33,625 nt of DNA from an uncultured Bacteroidales bacterium (GCA_905235855.1 CAJONE010000014.1:1-33625), one strand, 5' to 3'; counted from the first letter of the stretch, positions 16,271 to 26,422 are shown. The notes: generated by a model from the sequence alone, not told the origin. Numbers and translations: made by a program.

Positions 16271-17095
16271 ATGGCTTTAAAAAAGATTAAACCCACAACT
16301 CCAGGTCAGCGTCACAAAATCGTTGTCACAAACGACGACATCACTGCCACGAAGCCCGAAAAAAGCCTGGTGTTCGGCTTCGGTAAGTCTGGTGGACGCA
16401 ACAATACCGGAAAAATGACCATGCGCTATATCGGCGGCGGTCACAAAAAACTCTATCGTTTGATTGACTTCAAACGCGACAAAGACGGCATACCCGCAAC
16501 TGTCAAAACAATCGAGTACGACCCTAACCGTAGCTCGCGTATCGCTTTGGTGTGCTACGCCGACGGCGAGAAACGCTACATCATCGCCCCACAAGGCCTC
16601 ACCGTTGGCCAAACCGTTATGTCGGGTAAAGGTGTAGCTCCGGAAATCGGCAATACACTCACCCTCGCCGAAATACCTTTCGGAACATTGATCCACAACA
16701 TCGAGCTTCGTCCTGGCCAAGGTGCCAAGATGGTTCGCTCCGCAGGCGCCTACGCCCAACTTATGTCGCGCGACGGCAAATATGCTATCATTAAAATGCC
16801 CAGCGGCGAAATGCGTATGATTCTTCAGGCTTGCCGCGCTACTGTCGGCATAGTCTCAAACCCCGAACACAACCTTGAAGTTGGTGGTAAGGCCGGTCGC
16901 AATCGCTGGCTCGGTCGTCGTCCGCGCAACCGCGGCGTTGTCATGAACCCGGTCGACCATCCCATGGGTGGCGGTGAAGGTCGCCAGTCTGGCGGTCATC
17001 CGCGCTCCCGCAAGGGCATTCCGGCCAAGGGTTACAAGACCCGCGCTCCGAAAAAACAGTCGAGCAAGTATATTGTTGAAAGAAGAAAGAAGTAA
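16271..17095 (+). CDS. rplB: 50S ribosomal protein L2
   Basis: 274 aa. It is one of the oldest ribosomal proteins, needed for subunit association and peptidyl transfer. The C-terminal motif [14 protein letters not shown] holds the conserved histidine near the active centre, and the middle contains [18 protein letters not shown]. It is full length and intact, with rpsS following after 20 bp. Confidence 0.98.
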   Translation: MALKKIKPTTPGQRHKIVVTNDDITATKPEKSLVFGFGKSGGRNNTGKMTMRYIGGGHKKLYRLIDFKRDKDGIPATVKTIEYDPNRSSRIALVCYADGEKRYIIAPQGLTVGQTVMSGKGVAPEIGNTLTLAEIPFGTLIHNIELRPGQGAKMVRSAGAYAQLMSRDGKYAIIKMPSGEMRMILQACRATVGIVSNPEHNLEVGGKAGRNRWLGRRPRNRGVVMNPVDHPMGGGEGRQSGGHPRSRKGIPAKGYKTRAPKKQSSKYIVERRKK

Positions 17096-17115
17096 ACAAC
17101 TAAAAAGAAGAAACA

Positions 17116-17394
17116 ATGAGTCGTTCATTAAAGAAAGGTCCTTATATTTTCCACAAACTGGAAAAAAGAGTTATCGAGGCGCAGCAGTCCAACAAAAAGG
17201 TCACCATCAAAACCTGGTCCAGAGCCTCTATGATTTCTCCAGATTTCGTAGGACAGACCATAGCAGTCCACAACGGCAACAAGTTCATCCCTGTATATGT
17301 GACGGAAAATATGGTAGGCCACAAGCTGGGTGAGTTCGCTCCGACCCGTATCTTCCGCGGTCATGCCGGCTCCAAAGACAAAGCTAAAAAATAA
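17116..17394 (+). CDS. rpsS: 30S ribosomal protein S19
   Basis: 92 aa ([11 protein letters not shown]). A head protein that pairs with S13 and contacts tRNA and the inter-subunit bridge. [19 protein letters not shown] and [11 protein letters not shown] are the family hallmarks. It has normal length and lies between rplB and rplV. Confidence 0.97.
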   Translation: MSRSLKKGPYIFHKLEKRVIEAQQSNKKVTIKTWSRASMISPDFVGQTIAVHNGNKFIPVYVTENMVGHKLGEFAPTRIFRGHAGSKDKAKK

Positions 17395-17458
17395 ATGTTA
17401 AGTAGAACGTATCGTCAGGCACTTAGCCAGACACGGTCCAATAAAAAGAAATAGAAAA

Positions 17459-17890
17459 ATGGGACAAAGAAAACGCAACAGTGCAGAAAAACACAAGGAA
17501 GCCAAAAAGACTTTATACATTGCGAAACTGATGAACAATCCCACTTCGCCGCGCAAAACACGTCTCGTCGCAGACTTGGTGCGTGGTGTCGATGTCGAGA
17601 AAGCTTTAGGCATCCTTCAATACAACCCCAGAGAGTCGGCCCCCAAAATCCGCAAACTCCTTCTCTCCGCCGTCGCCAACTGGCAGGCCAAGAATGATGG
17701 CAAACGCATGGAGGACAGTCAGCTTTACGTCAAACAGATTATGGTTGACGAAGGTCGCACCATGAAACGTATGCGCACCGCTCCGCAGGGTAGAGGTTAT
17801 AGAATCCGCAAACGCAGCAATCATATTACTGTCATCCTCGGAAGCCGTGTCGACGAGGCTGCTAATGCTAACACAGAATTAGAAAAATAA
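17459..17890 (+). CDS. rplV: 50S ribosomal protein L22
   Basis: 143 aa, slightly longer than the roughly 110-aa E. coli protein through added charged residues at the N-terminus. Its hairpin loop lines the exit tunnel; KRMRTAPQGRGYRIRKRS is that loop region and is the usual site of macrolide-resistance changes. NNPTSPRKTRLVADLVRG is the conserved helix start. Spacing is 64 bp to rpsS and 45 bp to rpsC. Confidence 0.96.
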   Translation: MGQRKRNSAEKHKEAKKTLYIAKLMNNPTSPRKTRLVADLVRGVDVEKALGILQYNPRESAPKIRKLLLSAVANWQAKNDGKRMEDSQLYVKQIMVDEGRTMKRMRTAPQGRGYRIRKRSNHITVILGSRVDEAANANTELEK

Positions 17891-17935
17891 TGAATAACGG
17901 GGTCTCGTTGACCTCTAAAAAAGAAGAATTAAAGA

Positions 17936-18688
17936 ATGGGACAAAAAACTAACCCAATTGGAAACAGATTAGGTATCATCCGCGGATGGGACTCTAACTG
18001 GTATGGCGGCAGAAGATTCGAGCAGAAACTTGTCGAGGACGACAAAATCCGCAAATATCTCAACGCTCGCCTTAACAAGGCCGGTATCTCGAAAGTGTAT
18101 ATCGAGCGCACCTTGAAACTCTTGACTATCACCATCAACGCTGCTCGTCCGGGTCTCATCATCGGTCATCAGGGCTCCGAAGTCGACAAACTTAAGGTCG
18201 AGCTGAAGAAAATAACCGGCAAAGATGTTCAAATCAACATCTCCGAGGTGAAACATCCCGAAGTCGACGCCGTTCTCGTCGCTCAGAATATCGCCAAGCA
18301 GATCGAAGGCCGCATCCAGTATCGTCGCGCTATCAAGAACGCCATCACCTCAACTATGCGTATGAACGCCGAAGGCATCAAGGTCTCAATCTCCGGACGT
18401 ATCGGTGGCGCCGAAATCGCACGCACCGAGCACTTTAAGGAGGGTCGTACCCCGCTTCACACTCTCCGTGCCGACATCGACTACGCTCTCGCCGAAGCTC
18501 ATACTACCTACGGACGCATTGGCATCAAGGTTTGGATTTGCCGTGGTGTGGTTTATGGCAAACGCGAGCTCGTCTCTGCTGTGCCAGGTGGCCAGAAGAG
18601 TGAATCACGTCAGGGTGCAGACCGTCGTCCGATGGCCGGTGGGCCGCGCAGAAGACCTGCCAACAACAGAAACAATAACAGTAAATAA
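17936..18688 (+). CDS. rpsC: 30S ribosomal protein S3
   Basis: 250 aa. It forms the mRNA entry site together with S4 and S5. The N-terminal [12 protein letters not shown] is typical. The type II KH domain shows the GxxG loop as GHQG ([16 protein letters not shown]). The C-terminal domain has IGVKV-like GIKVWI and VYGKRE. A basic tail rich in Arg and Asn follows. Intact. Confidence 0.98.
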   Translation: MGQKTNPIGNRLGIIRGWDSNWYGGRRFEQKLVEDDKIRKYLNARLNKAGISKVYIERTLKLLTITINAARPGLIIGHQGSEVDKLKVELKKITGKDVQINISEVKHPEVDAVLVAQNIAKQIEGRIQYRRAIKNAITSTMRMNAEGIKVSISGRIGGAEIARTEHFKEGRTPLHTLRADIDYALAEAHTTYGRIGIKVWICRGVVYGKRELVSAVPGGQKSESRQGADRRPMAGGPRRRPANNRNNNSK

Positions 18689-18702
18689 GTGATTTCGTTC
18701 AA

Positions 18703-18723
18703 AGGCGCATCTCTCGTGTGCCT
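18703..18723 (+). promoter_or_regulatory. Hairpin between rpsC and rplP
   Basis: AGGCGCA (18703-18709) can pair with TGTGCCT (18717-18723) through seven pairs including one G-U, with a 7-base loop. There is no T run, so it is not a terminator; mRNA processing or stability are possible roles. Confidence 0.35.
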
Positions 18724-18746
18724 CAAACGACAAAAAGAATAAGAAA

Positions 18747-19169
18747 ATGTTACAACCCAAGAAAACAAGATACAGAAAGCAGCAGAAGGGAAAGATTAAA
18801 GGCAATGCTTTCCGTGGTCACCAGCTGGCATTCGGAACCTTCGGCATCAAATCCCTCGAAACTTGTTTCATCACAGGTCGTCAAATAGAGGCTGCTCGTC
18901 AAGCTGTAACACGTCACATGAAACGTGAAGGTCAGATTTGGATCCGCATATTCCCCGACAAACCCATCACCAAGAAACCTAACGAGGTGCGTATGGGTAA
19001 AGGTAAGGGTGCCCCAGAGTATTTTGTCGCCCGTGTCATGCCCGGCACCATCCTTTTCGAGTGCGAGGGCGTGCCCATGGATGTCGCCAAAGAGGCTCTC
19101 CGCCTTGCAGCACAGAAACTCCCCATCTCGACCAAGTTTATCGTCAAAAGAGACTACATTGAAGAATAA
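18747..19169 (+). CDS. rplP: 50S ribosomal protein L16
   Basis: 140 aa. It helps place A-site tRNA and organises the central protuberance late in assembly. [16 protein letters not shown] is the conserved loop; the Arg before it is hydroxylated in some bacteria. The family start [15 protein letters not shown] is intact. It is followed after 20 bp by rpmC. Confidence 0.97.
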   Translation: MLQPKKTRYRKQQKGKIKGNAFRGHQLAFGTFGIKSLETCFITGRQIEAARQAVTRHMKREGQIWIRIFPDKPITKKPNEVRMGKGKGAPEYFVARVMPGTILFECEGVPMDVAKEALRLAAQKLPISTKFIVKRDYIEE

Positions 19170-19189
19170 CAAGAAGGAGGAATACAGCT

Positions 19190-19393
19190 ATGAAGAATGA
19201 ATTAGTTTTAAAAGAGCTTTCGACTGCCGAGCTGAAGGAAAAATTGGACACCGAGCGCGCTCTCTACCAAAAGATGCTGCTCAACCACGCCGTTTCTCCT
19301 CTCGAGAATCCGAACAAAATTAAAGAAAGTAGAAAAACTATTGCCCGTTGCCTCACCGAGCTTCGCGCCCGCGAACTCGCCGAGAAAAAATAA
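19190..19393 (+). CDS. rpmC: 50S ribosomal protein L29
   Basis: 67 aa, two long helices beside the tunnel exit. ELSTAELKEKLDTER and the C-terminal IARCLTELRARE match the family. A clear Shine-Dalgarno run GGAGG lies 10 bases before the ATG, which is notable in a group where such sites are usually weak. Confidence 0.95.
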   Translation: MKNELVLKELSTAELKEKLDTERALYQKMLLNHAVSPLENPNKIKESRKTIARCLTELRARELAEKK

Positions 19394-19418
19394 CCGCTGG
19401 CAATTTTAATCCTATTCA

Positions 19419-19676
19419 ATGATGGAAAGAAATTTAAGAAAAGAAAGAATCGGTGTTGTTGTGAGCAACAAGATGGACAAGTCCATCGTAATTCTGGTCG
19501 AACGCAAAGTGAAACACCCAAAGTATGGTAAGTTCGTGAAAAAGTCCTCCAGATTTATGGCTCACGATGAGAAAAACGAGTGCAATATCGGTGACACCGT
19601 CAGGATTATGGAAACCCGCCCGCTCAGCAAGAACAAATGCTGGCGTCTGGTCGAAATAGTCGAACGAGCCAAATAA
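19419..19676 (+). CDS. rpsQ: 30S ribosomal protein S17
   Basis: 85 aa, OB-fold protein binding the 5' domain of 16S r[22 protein letters not shown] and the C-terminal MET(R)[10 protein letters not shown] pattern are typical. Two consecutive ATG codons (19419 and 19422) could start it; the choice changes only one residue. Confidence 0.96.
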   Translation: MMERNLRKERIGVVVSNKMDKSIVILVERKVKHPKYGKFVKKSSRFMAHDEKNECNIGDTVRIMETRPLSKNKCWRLVEIVERAK

Positions 19677-19727
19677 CGTTTTGCCCATTGGAAGGCTTCA
19701 AATGTTTAAAGAAAAAATCGAGAAAAG

Positions 19728-20096
19728 ATGATACAGCAAGAAACAAGAATGACCGTTGCCGACAACAGTGGTGCCAAGAGTGCCCTCTGCATCCGCGTGT
19801 TGGGCGGTACGAAGAAGCGCTACGCCTCTATTGGCGACACGATTGTTGTGGCTATTAAGGATGCGCTCCCCTCCGGAAACGTGAAAAAAGGATCGGTCTC
19901 CAAGGCAGTCGTGGTCCGCACTAAAAAAGAAATTCGCCGCGCCGACGGCAGTTACATTCGCTTCGACGACAATGCCTGTGTGTTGCTCACCGCAGCCGAT
20001 GAACTCCGTGGCACCCGTATCTTCGGTCCCGTCGGACGAGAGCTCCGCGAGAAACAATTTATGAAAATTGTCTCCCTCGCTCCGGAGGTATTGTAA
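19728..20096 (+). CDS. rplN: 50S ribosomal protein L14
   Basis: 122 aa, the standard length. It forms an inter-subunit bridge and is the target of the silencing factor Rsf[21 protein letters not shown] and [14 protein letters not shown] are diagnostic. It lies 51 bp after rpsQ and 22 bp before rplX. Confidence 0.98.
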   Translation: MIQQETRMTVADNSGAKSALCIRVLGGTKKRYASIGDTIVVAIKDALPSGNVKKGSVSKAVVVRTKKEIRRADGSYIRFDDNACVLLTAADELRGTRIFGPVGRELREKQFMKIVSLAPEVL

Positions 20097-20118
20097 AAAT
20101 CATTAAAGTAGAAAAGAA

Positions 20119-20433
20119 ATGAAATTGCACGTAAAAAAAGGGGATATGGTAAAAGTGCTCGCCGGCGACGACAAGGGCACTATCGCTAAAGTCCTGAAAG
20201 TATATCCCGAAAAGAATCGCGCCATTGTCGAAGGTGTCAATGTCAACAAGAAACACACCAAGCCCAACGCCAAACACCCGCAGGGCGGCATCGTCGAGCA
20301 GGAAGCTTCTATCCACATCTCCAATCTTATGGTGGTAGTCGGAAAGACACCTTCCAGAATCGGACGCAAAGTCGATGAAAAATCAGGTAAATTAGTTCGT
20401 TATTCTAAAAAAACAGGAGAGGAGATTAAATAA
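20119..20433 (+). CDS. rplX: 50S ribosomal protein L24
   Basis: 104 aa. A KOW-motif protein ([19 protein letters not shown]) that starts 50S assembly and lies near the tunnel exit. The C-terminal KTPSRIGRK fits the family. Its TAA shares one base with the rplE ATG (TAATG), which indicates coupled translation. Confidence 0.97.
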   Translation: MKLHVKKGDMVKVLAGDDKGTIAKVLKVYPEKNRAIVEGVNVNKKHTKPNAKHPQGGIVEQEASIHISNLMVVVGKTPSRIGRKVDEKSGKLVRYSKKTGEEIK

Positions 20434-20993
20434 TGGCTTACATCCCTACACTAAAGACCAAATATAAAGAGGAAATAGTTGGTGCTCTCATGAAAGAGTA
20501 CAACTATAAGACCGTCATGCAGTGCCCCCGTCTCCTGAAAATAACCTTGAATCAAGGACTCGGTAAGGCTGCCATAGCCGACAAGAAAGTAATCGACAAG
20601 GGAATTGAGGAGATGACTCTTATCGCAGGTCAGAAGGCTGTAGCCACCAAGTCGCGCAAGGACATCTCAAACTTCAAGCTCCGTCGCGGTATGCCTATCG
20701 GCGTTAGAGTGACTCTTCGTGGCGAGAGAATGTACGAATTCCTCGAACGTCTCGTGACGGCTTCCATTCCGCGCATCCGCGACTTCCGCGGCATCAACGA
20801 CAAAGGGTTCGATGGTCAGGGCAACTACACTTTCGGTATCTCCGAACAGATTATCTTCCCGGAAATCGATATCGACAAGATTGACCGTATACAAGGCATG
20901 GACATCACTTTCGTCACATCGGCCAAGACCGACAAGGAGGCTATGTCGTTGCTCAAACAGTTTGGTTTACCTTTCAAGAATCAGCAAAAATAA
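20433..20993 (+). CDS. rplE: 50S ribosomal protein L5
   Basis: 186 aa. It binds 5S rRNA and contacts the P-site tRNA. The conserved parts are [32 protein letters not shown] and [19 protein letters not shown]. Full length and intact; rpsN starts seven bases after its last base. Confidence 0.98.
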   Translation: MAYIPTLKTKYKEEIVGALMKEYNYKTVMQCPRLLKITLNQGLGKAAIADKKVIDKGIEEMTLIAGQKAVATKSRKDISNFKLRRGMPIGVRVTLRGERMYEFLERLVTASIPRIRDFRGINDKGFDGQGNYTFGISEQIIFPEIDIDKIDRIQGMDITFVTSAKTDKEAMSLLKQFGLPFKNQQK

Positions 20994-20999
20994 ACTATA

Positions 21000-21299
21000 A
21001 TGGCAAAAGAATCAATCAAAGCAAGAGAGCGTAAAAGAGCCCGCATGGTTGCCAAATACGCCGCAAAAAGAGCTGCCCTGAAAGAAATTGTGCGCACAGG
21101 TGAACCCGAGGAGGTCGAGAAGGCTGTCATCGCACTTCAGAAACTCCCCAAAAACGCTTGCCCCATTCGCATGCACAACCGTTGTCAGCTTACCGGTCGT
21201 CCGAAAGGCTATATGCGTCAGTTCGGCATCTCTCGTATCAACTTCCGCGAGATGGCTCTCGCCGGCCTCATTCCCGGTGTAAAAAAATCAAGTTGGTAA
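21000..21299 (+). CDS. rpsN: 30S ribosomal protein S14, long zinc-free form
   Basis: 99 aa. It is the long type without CxxC pairs: only isolated cysteines occur ([17 protein letters not shown]). It lies in the head near the decoding region. The N-terminal [16 protein letters not shown] and the C-terminal [14 protein letters not shown] are characteristic. Because it needs no zinc, a zinc-sparing paralogue is not required for this protein. Confidence 0.97.
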   Translation: MAKESIKARERKRARMVAKYAAKRAALKEIVRTGEPEEVEKAVIALQKLPKNACPIRMHNRCQLTGRPKGYMRQFGISRINFREMALAGLIPGVKKSSW

Positions 21300-21364
21300 T
21301 TAATCAAATTGGTAGTTTTGCAAGTTGGACAAGCCAAAACTACAAGACTTTAAATCAAAAAAAT

Positions 21365-21766
21365 ATGGTAACAGATCCTATCGCAGATTATCTGACCAGA
21401 ATGCGTAACGCTATCGCCGCCAAGCACAGAGTGGTCGAAATCCCTGCATCAAAGCTGAAAAAAGAAATCACAAAGATTCTTTTCGAAAAAGGTTATATCC
21501 TCAACTACAAATTCGAGAACGAGGGTTCGCATAACCAGTCAATCAAAATCGCCTTGAAGTATCACCCGGCTACCAAGATTTCCGCCATCTCTGAACTTAC
21601 CCGTGTAAGTACCCCTGGTCTGCGCAAGTATGTGTCGGTCGACGAGATGCCCCGTGTGCTTAACGGTCTCGGTATTGCTATTGTCTCCACGTCGAAAGGC
21701 CTTATGACCGACAAGGAGGCACGCTCGCTCAACGTCGGCGGTGAAGTTTTATGTTACATCAGCTAA
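21365..21766 (+). CDS. rpsH: 30S ribosomal protein S8
   Basis: 133 aa from ATG 21365 ([16 protein letters not shown]). The longer frame from 21158 runs through rpsN and is rejected. S8 binds the central domain of 16S r[24 protein letters not shown] and the C-terminal GGEVLCYI are typical. In E. coli S8 represses the spc operon by binding its mRNA near rplE. Confidence 0.97.
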   Translation: MVTDPIADYLTRMRNAIAAKHRVVEIPASKLKKEITKILFEKGYILNYKFENEGSHNQSIKIALKYHPATKISAISELTRVSTPGLRKYVSVDEMPRVLNGLGIAIVSTSKGLMTDKEARSLNVGGEVLCYIS

Positions 21767-21785
21767 ACGAAAGGAGAAAAGAGAA

Positions 21786-22340
21786 ATGTCAAGAATTGGA
21801 AAAATGCCTATACATCTCCCCAAAGGTGTGGATGTCTCTATTTCTGATGATAACGTATTGACTGTCAAAGGCCCTCTTGGAACTATGACCGAAAAGGTTA
21901 ACCCCAATATCGCCGTGAAAGTCGAGGACAACACCATCTTCTTCGAACGCCCCGACGATACAAGGGAGAACAAGGCTATGCATGGTCTCTATCGCGCCCT
22001 CGCCGCAAATATGGTAAAGGGGGTCTCCGAAGGTTTCAAGACTGTACAGGAAGTGATCGGTGTCGGTTATAAAGTCCAGGCTAACGGCAACGTGCTGGAG
22101 ATGGATCTTGGCTACTCGCACAAGATTTTCTTCGAGCTTGCACCAGAAATCAAGGTCGAGACCGTTACCGAGAAAGGTAAGAACCCTATCATCACCATGA
22201 CTTGCTGCGACAAGCAGATCCTTGGCCAGGCTGCCGCCAAGATCCGCTCGCTCCGCAAGCCTGAACCGTATAAGGGCAAAGGTATCCGCTTCCAGGGAGA
22301 GGAAATCCGTAAGAAAGCCGGTAAGGCCGCAGCTAAGTAA
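21786..22340 (+). CDS. rplF: 50S ribosomal protein L6
   Basis: 184 aa from ATG 21786 (MSRIGKMPIHLPKGV). It has two similar RNA-binding domains near the sarcin-ricin loop. GVGYKVQANGN and the C-terminal RKPEPYKGKGIRF are diagnostic. It starts 19 bases after rpsH, preceded by an AAGGAGAAAAGAG purine run. Confidence 0.97.
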   Translation: MSRIGKMPIHLPKGVDVSISDDNVLTVKGPLGTMTEKVNPNIAVKVEDNTIFFERPDDTRENKAMHGLYRALAANMVKGVSEGFKTVQEVIGVGYKVQANGNVLEMDLGYSHKIFFELAPEIKVETVTEKGKNPIITMTCCDKQILGQAAAKIRSLRKPEPYKGKGIRFQGEEIRKKAGKAAAK

Positions 22341-22356
22341 ATAATTTTCAGCAACT

Positions 22357-22377
22357 GACGCAAAATGTTTCTGCGTC
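22357..22377 (+). promoter_or_regulatory. Hairpin between rplF and rplR
   Basis: GACGCA (22357-22362) pairs perfectly with TGCGTC (22372-22377) around a 9-base loop. It lacks a T run and stands 30 bases before rplR. A local mRNA structure is likely; a regulatory role is not shown. Confidence 0.35.
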
Positions 22378-22407
22378 GTGCGCTGTTCAAGCCAAAAACA
22401 TACAACA

Positions 22408-22761
22408 ATGGCAACAAAAAAAGACATAAGAAGAACAAAGATCAAGTATCGTATTCGTCATAAAGTGTCCGGCACCCCGGAGATGCCGCGCTTGTCTGTG
22501 TTCAGAAGCAATAAGGAAATTTACGCACAGGTCATTGACGATGTCAAAGGTGTTACTCTTACCGCCGCTTCCTCGCGCGAAGAGGCTTTCGAAAAGAGTG
22601 GCACGAAAAGTGATGTGGCGAACAAGGTCGGCAAACTCGTTGCCGAGCGTGCTCTCGCTGCTGGTATCAACAAGGTAGTTTTCGACCGTAACGGTTATCT
22701 TTATCACGGTCGCGTTAAATCATTGGCCGACGGTGCCAGAGAAGGTGGATTAAAATTCTAA
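22408..22761 (+). CDS. rplR: 50S ribosomal protein L18
   Basis: 117 aa from ATG 22408 ([11 protein letters not shown]). It binds 5S rRNA with L5. [18 protein letters not shown] and the C-terminal [17 protein letters not shown] are diagnostic. It is separated by five bases from rpsE. Confidence 0.97.
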   Translation: MATKKDIRRTKIKYRIRHKVSGTPEMPRLSVFRSNKEIYAQVIDDVKGVTLTAASSREEAFEKSGTKSDVANKVGKLVAERALAAGINKVVFDRNGYLYHGRVKSLADGAREGGLKF

Positions 22762-22766
22762 TAACA

Positions 22767-23285
22767 ATGGCAGAAGTAAATATCAAAAGAGTTAAGTCGA
22801 GCGATATCGAATTCAAGGATCGCTTAGTGGCAGTAAACCGTGTAACCAAGGTTACCAAGGGTGGTAGAACTTTCACCTTCGCCGCCATCGTGGTTATTGG
22901 AAATGAAAACGGAGTTGTGGGCTATGGCCTCGGAAAAGCCAAAGAGGTTCAGGCTGCCATCCAGAAAGGCGCCGACGATGCCAAGAAAAACCTTATCCGT
23001 GTACCAGTGCTGAAAGGCACCATCCCTCACGAGCAGTGTGGCAAGTACAGTGGAGCAAAGGTCTTCCTGAAGCCCGCCGCCCCTGGTACCGGTGTCATCG
23101 CCGGTGGTGCTATGCGCGCCGTCCTCGAGAGTGTGGGCGTTAAAGACGTGCTTGCCAAGTGCAAGGGCTCTTCTAACCCTCACAGTGTGGTCAAAGCCAC
23201 CATCAACGCCTTGCTGCAGATGAAGGATCCCTACACTGTTGCCCAGCTCCGCGGCATAAGTCTCGACAAAGTGTTTAACGGTTAA
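22767..23285 (+). CDS. rpsE: 30S ribosomal protein S5
   Basis: 172 aa. It joins S3 and S4 at the mRNA entry and contributes to accuracy. The double-stranded RNA-binding-like domain reads [15 protein letters not shown] with [14 protein letters not shown], and the C-terminal half has [18 protein letters not shown]. Full length. Confidence 0.98.
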   Translation: MAEVNIKRVKSSDIEFKDRLVAVNRVTKVTKGGRTFTFAAIVVIGNENGVVGYGLGKAKEVQAAIQKGADDAKKNLIRVPVLKGTIPHEQCGKYSGAKVFLKPAAPGTGVIAGGAMRAVLESVGVKDVLAKCKGSSNPHSVVKATINALLQMKDPYTVAQLRGISLDKVFNG

Positions 23286-23302
23286 TGTAGGAGGTTTCAC
23301 AA

Positions 23303-23488
23303 ATGGAAGCAAAAACTTTAAAAATCAAACAAGTCAGAAGCATTATAGGTCGCCCTGCTCGTCAGAAGCGTACTATGCAGGCTCTCGGTTTGCGCAAAAT
23401 CAACCATACACGCGAAGTGGTGGCCACACCGCAAATCCTGGGTATGATTGAAAAGGTGAAGCACCTTATCACCGTGGAAGAAATGTAA
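23303..23488 (+). CDS. rpmD: 50S ribosomal protein L30
   Basis: 61 aa, the normal size. KQVRSIIGRPARQKRTMQAL is the family core. A strong Shine-Dalgarno run AGGAGG lies about 10 bases before ATG 23303. It sits between rpsE and rplO as in other Bacteroidetes. Confidence 0.95.
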   Translation: MEAKTLKIKQVRSIIGRPARQKRTMQALGLRKINHTREVVATPQILGMIEKVKHLITVEEM

Positions 23489-23515
23489 TTGTGTAACAAA
23501 GTAAAACATTCGATA

Positions 23516-23968
23516 ATGAACTTAAGCAACTTAAAACCCGCAGAAGGCTCGGTAAAACACTCCAAACGTGTCGGACGTGGTGCTGGCTCCGGTAAGGGCG
23601 GCACGGCCACACGCGGCAACAAGGGTGCCAAATCACGCTCCGGTTACCATCAGAAAATCGGTTTCGAGGGTGGTCAGATGCCTCTCTATCGCCGTCTCCC
23701 CAAATTCGGTTTCAAAAACATAAACCGTATAGAGTATGTTGGTATCAATCTCGACACTATCAGCAAGATTGCCGAGGATAAAAATATAACCGATATAAAC
23801 GTTGATGTGCTGTGCCAGAATGGTCTTATCTCCGCTAAAGACAGGGTAAAGATTCTCGGTCGTGGCGAGCTCAGCAAGACCGTCAATGTTATCGCCCATG
23901 CTTTCTCTGCCAAGGCCCAGAAAGCCATAGAGGAAAAGGGCGGCGCCGCCACTGTCATCGAAAAATAA
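23516..23968 (+). CDS. rplO: 50S ribosomal protein L15
   Basis: 150 aa from ATG 23516 (MNLSNLKPAEGSVK). The upstream frame to 23489 has no family similarity. The glycine-rich RVGRGAGSGKGGTATRGNKG segment threads into 23S rRNA, followed by GFEGGQMPLYRRLPK. It acts late in 50S assembly. A strong hairpin follows the gene. Confidence 0.97.
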   Translation: MNLSNLKPAEGSVKHSKRVGRGAGSGKGGTATRGNKGAKSRSGYHQKIGFEGGQMPLYRRLPKFGFKNINRIEYVGINLDTISKIAEDKNITDINVDVLCQNGLISAKDRVKILGRGELSKTVNVIAHAFSAKAQKAIEEKGGAATVIEK

Positions 23969-23978
23969 ATATCATCTT

Positions 23979-24006
23979 GGATACCGGGTGTCCGCATCCG
24001 GTATCC
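23979..24006 (+). promoter_or_regulatory. Very stable hairpin between rplO and secY
   Basis: Twelve pairs (23979-23990 with 23995-24006, one G-U) close a UCCG tetraloop. The outer nine are GGATACCGG/CCGGTATCC. No T run follows, and secY starts 22 bases later, so it is more likely an attenuator, RNase barrier or translation control element than a full terminator. Confidence 0.65.
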
Positions 24007-24027
24007 TTATCACAAATCCTTATCTAA

Positions 24028-25380
24028 ATGAAGAGATTTATTCAGACACTGAAGAACATTTGGTCGATCGAGGACCTGCGTAAGCGAATCCTTTACACTC
24101 TCGGATTGGTGCTTATCTATCGTATCGGTTCCTATGTCGCCTTGCCAGGTGTCGACCCGGGTCAGCTTGCTGCCCTTAAAAGTCAGGGCTCTGAAGGCCT
24201 GATGGGACTTTTGAATATGTTCTCCGGCGGTGCTTTCTCAAACGCATCCATTTTTGCGTTGGGTATCATGCCCTACATCACGGCGTCAATCGTCATCCAG
24301 CTTTTTGTGATGGTGATACCTTACTTCCAGAAGATGCAGCGTGACGGCGAAAGCGGGCGCAGAAAAATGAATCAGATTACGCGTTTGCTTACTGTCGTAA
24401 TCACCGGTTTTCAGGCTCCTGCATATATCACGAATATGATGTATCAGCTTGGTGCGTCGTCCAGTGCGCTCTACCCGTTTAACGGCAGCCAGCCAGGCTT
24501 TTTCTTCTGGGCTTCCAGTATCATTATCCTTATCTGCGGTACGCTGTTCGTTATGTGGCTCGGCGAGCGCATAACCGAAAAAGGTGTCGGCAACGGTATC
24601 TCTCTCCTCATCATGGTGGGTATCATCGCACGTCTTCCATTTGCGCTTTCGGCCGAGTTCGCATCGCGTCACGCCGACGGTGGTCTCGTCATGTTCCTTT
24701 TCGAGATAGTAGTTCTGCTGGTTGTTATTCTGTTGGTTATCCTTCTCGTGCAGGGAACTCGCCGTATTCCGGTGCAGTATGCCAAACGCGTCGTCGGTAA
24801 CAAGCAGTACGGTGGCGTGCGTCAGTACATTCCGATTAAGGTCAATGCGGCTGGTGTCATGCCTATCATTTTCGCTCAGGCTATTATGTTCATCCCTATT
24901 ACCATTATGGGGTTCTCGAACAATACCGATTCGAAATTCGCTATGGCGTTCGCCGACTTCAACGGTTTCTGGTATAATCTGGTATTTGCTATCTTGGTGA
25001 TATTGTTCACCTATTTTTATACCGCAATAGCCATCAACCCCAATCAGATGGCGGAGGACATGAAACGCAATGGTGGTTTTATTCCTGGTGTCAAGCCTGG
25101 TAAAAAGACTGCCGAGTACCTCGACGATATATTGTCGCGCGTCACTCTTCCTGGCTCGTTCTTCCTCGCATTGGTCGCCATCATGCCTGCCATTGTCCGT
25201 TTGTTCGGTGTGCAGACCCAGTTTGCACAGTTCTATGGCGGTACCTCGCTGCTCATTCTTGTAGGAGTCATCCTCGACACTTTGCAGCAGATTGAGAGCC
25301 ACCTGTTGATGCGCCACTATGACGGTCTCACCAAGACAGGTCGTATCAAGGGCCGCTCCTCATTGTCAGTGCAAGCCTAA
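24028..25380 (+). CDS. secY: Protein translocase subunit SecY
   Basis: 450 aa, ten membrane helices expected. It forms the channel for export and insertion of proteins with SecE and SecG. The plug/early part has RIGSYVALPGVDP, and the loop regions show GERITEKGVGNGISLLI and PGVKPGKKTAEYLDDILSRV, all conserved. It is the usual partner of rplO and map in this cluster; a hairpin precedes it. Confidence 0.98.
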   Translation: MKRFIQTLKNIWSIEDLRKRILYTLGLVLIYRIGSYVALPGVDPGQLAALKSQGSEGLMGLLNMFSGGAFSNASIFALGIMPYITASIVIQLFVMVIPYFQKMQRDGESGRRKMNQITRLLTVVITGFQAPAYITNMMYQLGASSSALYPFNGSQPGFFFWASSIIILICGTLFVMWLGERITEKGVGNGISLLIMVGIIARLPFALSAEFASRHADGGLVMFLFEIVVLLVVILLVILLVQGTRRIPVQYAKRVVGNKQYGGVRQYIPIKVNAAGVMPIIFAQAIMFIPITIMGFSNNTDSKFAMAFADFNGFWYNLVFAILVILFTYFYTAIAINPNQMAEDMKRNGGFIPGVKPGKKTAEYLDDILSRVTLPGSFFLALVAIMPAIVRLFGVQTQFAQFYGGTSLLILVGVILDTLQQIESHLLMRHYDGLTKTGRIKGRSSLSVQA

Positions 25381-25394
25381 CTAAACGCTAATCG

Positions 25395-26165
25395 ATGATA
25401 CTGCTCAAAACAAAAGAAGAGATCGAACTTATTCGTCGGGCTGCTCTCCTTGTGGGGAAATCGCTTGCCGAGGTCGGACATCATGTAAAGCCTGGTGTTC
25501 CTACCGCTTTTTTGGACAAGATCGGCGAGCAGTTTATCCGCGACAATGGCGGTATTCCGCTTTGCAAGGGCTACGAGGGTTTCCCCAGTGCGTTCTGCAT
25601 GTCGGTAAATGATGTCGTGGTTCATGGCATTCCGAGCGAAAAACTCTTTCTCAATGAGGGTGATAACATTTCTATCGACTGTGTTATTGAACTCGACGGC
25701 TATGTGGGCGACTCTGCCTACACATTTGCGGTCGGCGAGATAAAACCGGAGATGCAGCGTCTCCTCAAGGTCACTAAGGAGTCCCTATACCTTGGCCTTG
25801 ACCGCTGCAAGGCGGGCAACCGTCTTGGCGACATAGGCCATGCTGTCCAGCAGCACTGCGAGAAAAACGGCTATTCCATAGTGCGCGAACTCTGTGGTCA
25901 TGGGGTCGGTTTCAAGATGCACGAGGATCCGAATGTCTGCAACTATGGTGTCCCGGGCACTGGTGCGCTACTCAAAGAGGGCATGGTCATCGCGGTCGAG
26001 CCGATGGTGTGTATGGGTTCCAAAAACGTCAAGTTCTCTAAAGAAGACGGTTGGACGTGCCGCACCAAAGACGGCAAGCCGGCTGCCCATTTCGAACACA
26101 CCGTGGCTATTACCAAAAATGGGCCGGATATCCTGTCTAGTTTTGACTTTATCGAGAACAAATAA
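25395..26165 (+). CDS. map: Methionine aminopeptidase, type I
   Basis: 256 aa. It removes the first methionine from new proteins. The five metal ligands of the pita-bread fold are present: D95 and D106 (SID...VGD), H169 (CGHGVG), E202 (VEPM) and E234 (HFEHT); the substrate-binding H77 is in NDVVVHG. It lacks the N-terminal zinc-binding extension of type Ic enzymes. It starts 14 bases after secY. Confidence 0.97.
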   Translation: MILLKTKEEIELIRRAALLVGKSLAEVGHHVKPGVPTAFLDKIGEQFIRDNGGIPLCKGYEGFPSAFCMSVNDVVVHGIPSEKLFLNEGDNISIDCVIELDGYVGDSAYTFAVGEIKPEMQRLLKVTKESLYLGLDRCKAGNRLGDIGHAVQQHCEKNGYSIVRELCGHGVGFKMHEDPNVCNYGVPGTGALLKEGMVIAVEPMVCMGSKNVKFSKEDGWTCRTKDGKPAAHFEHTVAITKNGPDILSSFDFIENK

Positions 26166-26175
26166 AAATCTGTCA

Positions 26176-26394
26176 ATGGCAAAACAATCTTCAATACAGC
26201 TGGACGGCACTGTCATCGAGTCTTTGGGCAACGCCATGTTCCGTGTCGAACTTGAAAACGGACACCAGATTATTGCCCATATATCGGGGAAAATGCGCAT
26301 GCACTACATCAGAATCCTCACTGGCGACAAGGTTCAGATAGAAATGTCACCCTACGACCTTACCAAGGGACGCATCACTTATCGACACAAATAA
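26176..26394 (+). CDS. infA: Translation initiation factor IF-1
   Basis: 72 aa from ATG 26176 ([13 protein letters not shown]). A single OB-fold protein that occupies the A site during initiation. [25 protein letters not shown] and [10 protein letters not shown] are diagnostic. The longer out-of-family frame upstream overlaps map in another frame and is rejected. Ten bases separate it from map. Confidence 0.97.
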   Translation: MAKQSSIQLDGTVIESLGNAMFRVELENGHQIIAHISGKMRMHYIRILTGDKVQIEMSPYDLTKGRITYRHK

Positions 26395-26422
26395 GAATTC
26401 AAACACAAATAAACATAAAACT

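Noticed and set aside
24286..25317. 343-codon open frame on the minus strand
   Set aside because: It is the antisense of secY: the protein is hydrophilic and rich in His, Asp and Asn, as expected from reversed hydrophobic codons.
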